A DNA stretch of 37,564 nucleotides from assembly GCA_937967685.1 (NCBI GenBank), contig CALBTX010000237.1, positions 1-37,564 of the forward strand, written 5' to 3'. The position numbers and the translations under genes were made by a program. Of the stretch, positions 32,008-37,564 are shown piece after piece. The notes under the pieces are model-generated. The model was not told the DNA's origin, ran no database searches, and saw nothing but the letters and a program-made list of their open reading frames with translations. The DNA is from an uncultured Bacillaceae bacterium (GTDB lineage Bacteria; Bacillota; Bacilli; Caldalkalibacillales; Caldalkalibacillaceae). The first letter of the stretch is position 1, and every line of letters begins with the position of its first letter.

Positions 32008-34119
32008 TTAAGAAGGGATCTCTTCATAATCGCAGGAAACACACTTGATTTTCGTCTGCTTCTTCGCTTTCTTTTCGACCAGCATCGCGTCACATTTAGG
32101 ACATGTTCGAGGTGTCGGTTTGTCCCAGGACACAAAATCACAGTTCGGATATTCACTGCAACCGTAGAAGAGACGGTTTTTCTTGCTCCGGCGCTCGACA
32201 ATTTGCCCTTGGCCGCACTTGGGACAATCCACCCCGATTTGCTTGACAATCGCTTTCGTATTCCGACAGTCCGGAAATCCGGAACAGGCCAGAAATTTCC
32301 CATAACGTCCAAACTTGTAAACCATCGGTTTTCCGCATTTCTCGCACACTTCGTCGGAAACTTCATCTTCGATTTCAACGTTCTTCATTTGTTCTTCAGC
32401 CACTTGCAAGCGTTGTTCAAATCCCCGATAAAACTCGTCCAGAATTGTTTGCCACTTGGCATTGCCTTCTTCAATTTTGTCCAAGCGATTTTCCAATTCA
32501 GCCGTAAACTCGACATTTAATATTTCGGGGAAAAATTCCTCCATCAGTTCGATGACAATCTCACCGAGTTCCGTAGGAACGAAGCGGCGCTCTTCCAAAG
32601 CAACATAGCCCCGTTTTTGAATCGTGTCCAGCGTCGGAGCGTACGTCGACGGCCGGCCAATGCCTTTTTCCTCCAGGGCGCGCACAAGCCTTGCCTCAGT
32701 GTAACGGGGGGGCGGCTGGGTGAAATGTTGCTTCGGTTCGAGTTCAACCAATGGCACGCTTTCCCCTTCTTTGAGATCTGGAAGAAAACGGTCTTCGTCT
32801 TTTTTCTCATCATCCCGACCTTCTATATACACCTTCATAAACCCGGGAAATTTCACTTTTGAACCCGTTGATCTGAAAGTGATGCCTCCAACATCAAAGT
32901 CGACGGTCATCGTATCCATCACCGCAGGCGCCATCTGACTGGCCAGGAAACGTTCCCAAATGAGCCGGTACAAACGAAACTGATCACGCGTTAAATATTT
33001 TTTGATCGCCTTCGGCTCGCGCATGACCGATGTCGGGCGGATGGCTTCATGCGCATCCTGCGTCTTTTGACTTCCTTGCTTCTGTTTGCGGAAGCCGCCG
33101 ATATATTGTTTTCCAAAATTTTGCTCAATATATTCGGCGGCCTCTGTTTTAGCCACATCCGAAATGCGCGTGGAGTCCGTACGCATATAAGTGATCAAAC
33201 CGGTTGATCCTTCATCTCCCAAGTCAATCCCTTCATACAGCTGCTGGGCAATCATCATCGTTTTGGCCGCCTTAAAATTTAATTTGCGGCCCGCTTCTTG
33301 TTGCAATGAGCTTGTGATGAAGGGGGCAACCGGATTGCGTTTGCGTTCTTTTTTCTGTACGCTTTGCACGGTAAAATATACGTTTTGATCACTGTCAGCT
33401 ACCGGTTCATGCGCATTGTCGCCACGGATTTGCTCTAAAATCCGGTTCACGGCTTCTTCGTTAGGCAGTTCCTGCTTCTTTCGTTTCAGGCCGTAAAATT
33501 TGGCTTCAAACGTCGAACCTTCTTTTTCCAAGTGAGCGGTAATGCTCCAATATTCTTCAGGCACAAAAGCCTTAATCTCGTTTTCCCGATCGATGATCAT
33601 TTTCACCGCCACAGATTGAACCCGGCCGGCGCTCAAGCCTTTTTTCACTTTCTTCCATAATAGTGGGCTAATATTGTAGCCGACGAGCCGGTCCAAAATT
33701 CTTCTCGCCTGCTGGGCATTGACCAAATCCATATCGATGCTGCGCGGTGTCTTAAAAGCATCCTTAATCGCTTGATCGGTAATTTCATTAAAAACGACGC
33801 GACAGGGGGATGAAGGTTTAATTTTCAGATGGTGAGCCAAATGCCAGGCAATCGCCTCACCTTCCCGATCAGGGTCAGCGGCCAAATAAACATGTTTCAC
33901 TTTCTTGGCCGCATCACGCAATTCCTGCAGAACTTTTCCTTTTCCGCGTATGGTGATGTATTTAGGTTCAAAACCTTCTTCAACGTTGACCCCCATTTGA
34001 CTTTTGGGCAGGTCACGCACATGTCCCATCGAAGCTTTGACGACATATTTTTTGCCTAAATATCTGCCAATTGTTTTTGCTTTAGCGGGAGACTCTACTA
34101 TCACGAGAGAATCTGACAT
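32008..34119 (-). CDS. topA: TopA, DNA topoisomerase I (type IA)
   Basis: Relaxes negative supercoils by single-strand passage. 703 aa. Toprim domain with E9 (VESPAKAKT) and acidic D82/D84 (ADPDREGE), active-site Tyr311 in LITYMRTDSTR, and three C-terminal four-Cys zinc-ribbon modules (starting near CEKCGKPM, CPKCGQGQ and CPKCDAML). GGGGGAGG precedes the ATG. It has its own promoter. Confidence 0.97.
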   Translation of the reverse strand: MSDSLVIVESPAKAKTIGRYLGKKYVVKASMGHVRDLPKSQMGVNVEEGFEPKYITIRGKGKVLQELRDAAKKVKHVYLAADPDREGEAIAWHLAHHLKIKPSSPCRVVFNEITDQAIKDAFKTPRSIDMDLVNAQQARRILDRLVGYNISPLLWKKVKKGLSAGRVQSVAVKMIIDRENEIKAFVPEEYWSITAHLEKEGSTFEAKFYGLKRKKQELPNEEAVNRILEQIRGDNAHEPVADSDQNVYFTVQSVQKKERKRNPVAPFITSSLQQEAGRKLNFKAAKTMMIAQQLYEGIDLGDEGSTGLITYMRTDSTRISDVAKTEAAEYIEQNFGKQYIGGFRKQKQGSQKTQDAHEAIRPTSVMREPKAIKKYLTRDQFRLYRLIWERFLASQMAPAVMDTMTVDFDVGGITFRSTGSKVKFPGFMKVYIEGRDDEKKDEDRFLPDLKEGESVPLVELEPKQHFTQPPPRYTEARLVRALEEKGIGRPSTYAPTLDTIQKRGYVALEERRFVPTELGEIVIELMEEFFPEILNVEFTAELENRLDKIEEGNAKWQTILDEFYRGFEQRLQVAEEQMKNVEIEDEVSDEVCEKCGKPMVYKFGRYGKFLACSGFPDCRNTKAIVKQIGVDCPKCGQGQIVERRSKKNRLFYGCSEYPNCDFVSWDKPTPRTCPKCDAMLVEKKAKKQTKIKCVSCDYEEIPS

Positions 34120-34160
34120 ACGTTGTCCTCCCCCTTTACCCTAAAAATAAAATCTCCATC

Positions 34161-34190
34161 ATTATGGAACAACAACTTTCTGTTTGTCAA
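34161..34190 (-). promoter_or_regulatory. Sigma-A-type promoter of topA
   Basis: Minus strand TTGACA (34185-34190), 18-base spacer, CATAAT (34161-34166), leaving a leader of about 35 bases with a strong SD before the topA ATG. Perfect -35, one mismatch in -10. It begins right after the dprA stop. The best promoter in the window. Confidence 0.75.
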
Positions 34191-34196
34191 ATAAGA

Positions 34197-35312
34197 CTAC
34201 CCGTTGTTTTTAGTCATCTGCTTATTTTGATAATAAGATCCAGGCAAGGATTGGATGTATTGTTTCATTTCCAAAGTCAATAAAATTTTGGATAGACGGT
34301 TAAATTCCAGGGCGGTTTGGCTGCGCAGCTCATTGATATGCATTTTTTTCTGTTTTAAAAGCTGGAGAATTTTCCGTTCTTCGTCATCCAGGTGCATTTC
34401 GTCTGTTGGCGATACTTGGCTGCGGGTTGCTCTCTGCGGAAAGGAAACATGCGTCAGTTCAGCTAAAATATCGTCAACGTTCGTAATCAGTTTAGCCCCC
34501 TGCTGCTGGATTAGTAAGTTCGTACCGACAGATTGTGCATCATAAATAGACCCCGGTACGGCAAATACTTCTCTTCCGTATTCCAGGGCATGGTGTGCTG
34601 TAATTAAAGATCCGCTTTTTTTCGCTGCCTCAATGACAAGCGTTCCGTAAGCTAATCCGGCAATAATTCGATTGCGCTGCGGGAAAAAGCCGGGATGAGC
34701 AGGGGTATTCGGCGCATATTCGGACAGAAGCAACCCCTTTTCGCTGATCTGTTGATAATAATGCCGGTGACTACGCGGGTAGACGACATTGATGCCGCTT
34801 CCCAACACAGCAATGGTCGCCCCTTCCGCTCGAAGGGCCGTTTCATGGGCCAGTCCATCGACGCCAACGGCCAAGCCGCTGACAATACACCACCCTCGAG
34901 CGGCCAATGCGGACACGAGATTCCGGGTCGTCATCCGTCCATACGGGGACGTCTTTCGTGAACCGACCACCGCCAGTGCCGGCCGGTTAAGCAGAGAAAG
35001 CTTGCCCTTGGCAAACAGCAGCCACGGCGGTGCATCGATTTCTTTCAGCAAAGGGGGATAGGCATCATCGACAACAGTGAAATACAACATGCCCTCTTTC
35101 TTCAATTGCCGCTCATACTCCTTTAAGCGGTCCCTTTGCAACCAATCGCTCAATTGCTCCGCCTGCGTCCCGGTCAAAAAGGGGAAGTCCGTCTTCCATT
35201 GGGTCGGACTAAGCTGAAAGCAATGTTCATCCAAGCCGCTAAGGATTAATTTTTGGATCGTTTTCCATCCCACTTGCGCGGCCAATGTCAGGCCTAAGAA
35301 GACCGTTCTCAT
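34197..35312 (-). CDS. dprA: DprA (Smf), DNA-processing protein for natural transformation
   Basis: Binds incoming single-stranded DNA and loads RecA. 371 aa. N-terminal helical SAM-like domain, Rossmann-like core with AVVGSRKTSPYG, GWCIVSGLAVGVDGLAHETA, GSGINVVYPRSH and FPQRNRIIAGLA, then a C-terminal winged-helix-like DprA domain (about 305-360). Start at ATG 35312 with AAGGAG 7 bases upstream; an ATG 7 codons earlier has no SD. It sits between sucD and topA, as smf does in B. subtilis. No frameshift. Confidence 0.95.
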   Translation of the reverse strand: MRTVFLGLTLAAQVGWKTIQKLILSGLDEHCFQLSPTQWKTDFPFLTGTQAEQLSDWLQRDRLKEYERQLKKEGMLYFTVVDDAYPPLLKEIDAPPWLLFAKGKLSLLNRPALAVVGSRKTSPYGRMTTRNLVSALAARGWCIVSGLAVGVDGLAHETALRAEGATIAVLGSGINVVYPRSHRHYYQQISEKGLLLSEYAPNTPAHPGFFPQRNRIIAGLAYGTLVIEAAKKSGSLITAHHALEYGREVFAVPGSIYDAQSVGTNLLIQQQGAKLITNVDDILAELTHVSFPQRATRSQVSPTDEMHLDDEERKILQLLKQKKMHINELRSQTALEFNRLSKILLTLEMKQYIQSLPGSYYQNKQMTKNNG

Positions 35313-35421
35313 ACGATCACTCCTTGCTTCCATCAGTAGACGTCTCGATCAGACGAAAGTTTATCGATCAGGAAAATTTGATATCCTCACAGCAGCTGTA
35401 ACATTCCGACAAAGATAAGCG

Positions 35422-35454
35422 AAAAAAAAAGCTACACCTTTTGCAGGCATAGCT
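35422..35454 (-). terminator. Intrinsic terminator after sucCD
   Basis: Minus strand AGCTATGCCT, loop GCAAA, AGGTGTAGCT (10 pairs including two G-U), followed by nine Ts in all. It starts about 10 bases past the sucD stop. The rest of the gap to dprA (35313-35421) has no gene or clear promoter. Confidence 0.9.
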
Positions 35455-35463
35455 CTAGATGAT

Positions 35464-36366
35464 TTAGACGGTTATGCATTTCTCAAGAAGGCCTTGATCT
35501 TTCAAGACAGAAACGAGTGTTTCTCCGATCACGGCCGGAGTATCAGCCACTTGAATACCGCAAGATCTCAGTTTGGCAATTTTTTCGGCAGCCGTTCCTT
35601 TACCGCCGGATATGATCGCTCCGGCATGACCCATGCGTTTTCCGGGAGGTGCCGTCTGACCGCCGATAAAGCCGACAACTGGTTTGGTCATATTCTTTTG
35701 GATCCACTCCGCCGCTTCTTCCTCAGCCGTGCCGCCGATTTCACCAATCATAATTACCGCATATGTATCCGGATCATCATTAAACATTTTCAAAACATCG
35801 ATAAAATTAGTCCCATTGACCGGGTCCCCTCCAATGCCGACAGCGGTGGATTGGCCAATATTGCGCGTGGAAAGCTGATGAACGGCTTCATAAGTTAATG
35901 TACCGCTTCGAGAAACAACACCGATGTGCCCTTTCTTGTGAATATAGCCGGGCATAATCCCTATTTTACATTCATCAGGCGTAATCACGCCCGGACAGTT
36001 GGGGCCGATCAATCTCGTCTTCTTCCCTTCCATATAACGTTTCACTTTAACCATATCGAGGACAGGAATGCCTTCGGTAATACATATGACGAGATCCAGT
36101 TCGGCATCGACCGCTTCCATGATCGCATCTGCGGCAAAGGCAGGCGGCACATAAATGACCGAAACAGTGGCTCCAGTCGACTGTTTCGCTTCTTCGACCG
36201 TGTCAAAGACAGGAATCCCGTCCACTTCCGTTCCACCTTTTCCCGGGGTAACGCCGGCCACCATTTGCGTCCCATACTCCACACAGGCTCGCGTATGAAA
36301 AAGTCCCGTTGATCCGGTAATACCTTGGGTGATGACTTTCGTCTCTTTATTGACAAGAATACTCAT
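35464..36366 (-). CDS. sucD: SucD, succinyl-CoA ligase alpha subunit
   Basis: TCA-cycle enzyme making ATP/GTP from succinyl-CoA. 300 aa. CoA-binding Rossmann N-domain (ITQGITGSTGLFHT), GPNCPGVITP, and phosphohistidine site MGHAGAIISGGKGTA near residue 247. The ATG follows directly after the sucC stop (TAAATG), with AAGGTGGG within sucC as SD. Tightly coupled alpha/beta pair. Confidence 0.97.
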   Translation of the reverse strand: MSILVNKETKVITQGITGSTGLFHTRACVEYGTQMVAGVTPGKGGTEVDGIPVFDTVEEAKQSTGATVSVIYVPPAFAADAIMEAVDAELDLVICITEGIPVLDMVKVKRYMEGKKTRLIGPNCPGVITPDECKIGIMPGYIHKKGHIGVVSRSGTLTYEAVHQLSTRNIGQSTAVGIGGDPVNGTNFIDVLKMFNDDPDTYAVIMIGEIGGTAEEEAAEWIQKNMTKPVVGFIGGQTAPPGKRMGHAGAIISGGKGTAAEKIAKLRSCGIQVADTPAVIGETLVSVLKDQGLLEKCITV

Positions 36367-37551
36367 TTATTTTCCCACCTTTCCAGCTGCATCCCGCACT
36401 AAAGCAACGATCTTTTCCGCTCCATCGGCCATCGACTCGGCAGCAACGATATTCAAACCGGATTCTTGTAAAATTTGCTGGCCAAGATCGACATTTGTTC
36501 CTTCAAGACGAACGACGAGAGGCACATTTAAGCTGACCTGTTGGGCCGCTTCCACAATCCCTCTGGCTATGACGTCACACTTCATGATCCCGCCGAAAAT
36601 GTTGACATAAATGCCTTCTACTTTTTCGTCGGACAGAATAATTTTAAAGGCTTCGGTCACTTTTTCCGTCGTTGCGCCTCCGCCGACATCCAGGAAGTTA
36701 GCCGGATCTCCGCCGTAATGTTTAATAATATCCATCGTGGCCATGGCTAGACCGGCACCGTTGACCATACAGCCGATATTTCCGTCCAAACTGATATAAC
36801 TTAAATCATATTTGGACGCTTGTATTTCCTTCTCGTCTTCTTCGGACAGATCACGCAAATCAAGAATGTCTTGGTGACGGTATAAGGCGTTGGAATCAAA
36901 ATTGAGTTTGGCATCCAGGGCGAGCACTTCTCCATCACCTGTTGTCACCAACGGATTGATTTCGGCCATAGAACAATCTTTTTCGACAAAAGCCTGGTAG
37001 AGACCAAGCATAAATTTGGTCGCTTTACCGACTAAATTTTTGGGTATATTGATCGAGTAAGCCAATTTGCGCGCCTGAAACGGCATTAATCCGACGGCCG
37101 GATCAATCACCTCTTTAAAAATTTTCTCCGGTGTTTGGGCGGCCACTTCTTCAATCTCGACGCCCCCTTCTTCAGAGGCCATCATCACCACCCGGCCTGT
37201 ATCCCGATCGACGACAACTCCGATGTAATATTCTTTTTGAATATCACATCCTTGCTCAATCCACAGTCTGCCCACTTCTTTTCCTTCGGGTCCCGTCTGA
37301 TGGGTCACCAAAACTTTACCCAACAACTCTTTGGCATATGTACGCACTTCATCCACGTTCTTGGCCACTTTAACGCCGCCAGCCTTACCGCGTCCCCCGG
37401 CGTGAATCTGTGCTTTGACAACCGTGATGTCCGTTCCGAGCTTTTTGGCCGCTTGAACGGCTTCTTCAGTTGAATAAGCGACATATCCATCCGGGACTTT
37501 GACACCATATTGTTTCAAGACCCCTTTGGCCTGATATTCATGGATATTCAT
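36367..37551 (-). CDS. sucC: SucC, succinyl-CoA ligase beta subunit
   Basis: ATP-grasp subunit that binds nucleotide and succinate. 394 aa. N-terminal MNIHEYQAKGVLKQYGVKVP, ATP-grasp core with VVKAQIHAGGRGKAGGVKV, MAEINPLV and C-terminal NIFGGIMKCDVIARG. An SD, AGGAGG, is visible at 37559-37564, 7 bases before the ATG at the window edge; the promoter lies outside. Confidence 0.97.
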   Translation of the reverse strand: MNIHEYQAKGVLKQYGVKVPDGYVAYSTEEAVQAAKKLGTDITVVKAQIHAGGRGKAGGVKVAKNVDEVRTYAKELLGKVLVTHQTGPEGKEVGRLWIEQGCDIQKEYYIGVVVDRDTGRVVMMASEEGGVEIEEVAAQTPEKIFKEVIDPAVGLMPFQARKLAYSINIPKNLVGKATKFMLGLYQAFVEKDCSMAEINPLVTTGDGEVLALDAKLNFDSNALYRHQDILDLRDLSEEDEKEIQASKYDLSYISLDGNIGCMVNGAGLAMATMDIIKHYGGDPANFLDVGGGATTEKVTEAFKIILSDEKVEGIYVNIFGGIMKCDVIARGIVEAAQQVSLNVPLVVRLEGTNVDLGQQILQESGLNIVAAESMADGAEKIVALVRDAAGKVGK

Positions 37552-37564
37552 TTGCCATCCTCCT

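Overview
The window is a block of a Gram-positive, endospore-forming-type chromosome (order Bacillales, Bacillaceae-like). The evidence is gene order. Read along the minus strand it runs sucC-sucD-dprA-topA-trmFO-xerC(codV)-hslV(clpQ)-hslU(clpY)-codY, then the large fla/che cluster flgB-flgC-fliE-fliF-fliG-fliH-fliI-fliJ-(ylxF/motE-like)-fliK-flgD-(TIGR02530-type)-flgG/flgE-swrD(flbD)-fliL-fliM-fliY-cheY-fliO(fliZ)-fliP-fliQ-fliR-flhB-flhA-flhF-flhG-cheB. This is the arrangement known from Bacillus subtilis. FliY (rather than only FliN), SwrD/FlbD and CodY next to the flagellar genes also point to Bacilli. Every gene I can support is on the minus strand, so the window is read from its high-numbered end. 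The species cannot be named from this alone.

Region by region (in transcription order): 37551-35464 encodes succinyl-CoA ligase and ends in a clear intrinsic terminator. 35312-34197 is dprA. A good sigma-A-type promoter at 34190-34161 drives topA, followed by trmFO, xerC, hslV, hslU and codY. CodY is followed by a hairpin terminator (26772-26740) that physically overlaps promoter-like elements for the next gene. 26686-23603 holds two genes not found at this position in B. subtilis: a 721-residue regulator with a PocR-like N-terminus, GAF-like domains, a degenerate HD-like region and a LuxR-type HTH, and a 242-residue protein that looks like a sporulation-type histidine kinase lacking its phosphoacceptor His and ATP-binding motifs. 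Each is followed by its own terminator. From 23249 down to the window edge is the tightly packed fla/che operon, mostly with 4-20 base overlaps or short gaps; cheB is cut by the edge.

The flagellar genes together specify rod (FlgB, FlgC, FliE, FlgG), MS-ring (FliF), C-ring/switch (FliG, FliM, FliY), export gate (FliO/P/Q/R, FlhA, FlhB), export ATPase complex (FliH, FliI, FliJ), hook cap and length control (FlgD, FliK), a torque-related protein (SwrD), FliL, placement/number control (FlhF, FlhG) and the chemotaxis input (CheY, CheB). CodY is a GTP/branched-chain-amino-acid sensor that represses motility genes in B. subtilis.

The most unusual content is the two-gene regulatory insert between codY and flgB. 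Next are a probable unlisted 59-codon gene between the TIGR02530-type gene and flgG, a five-copy degenerate 18-base direct repeat between the motE-like gene and fliK, and many TTG starts inferred from Shine-Dalgarno spacing.
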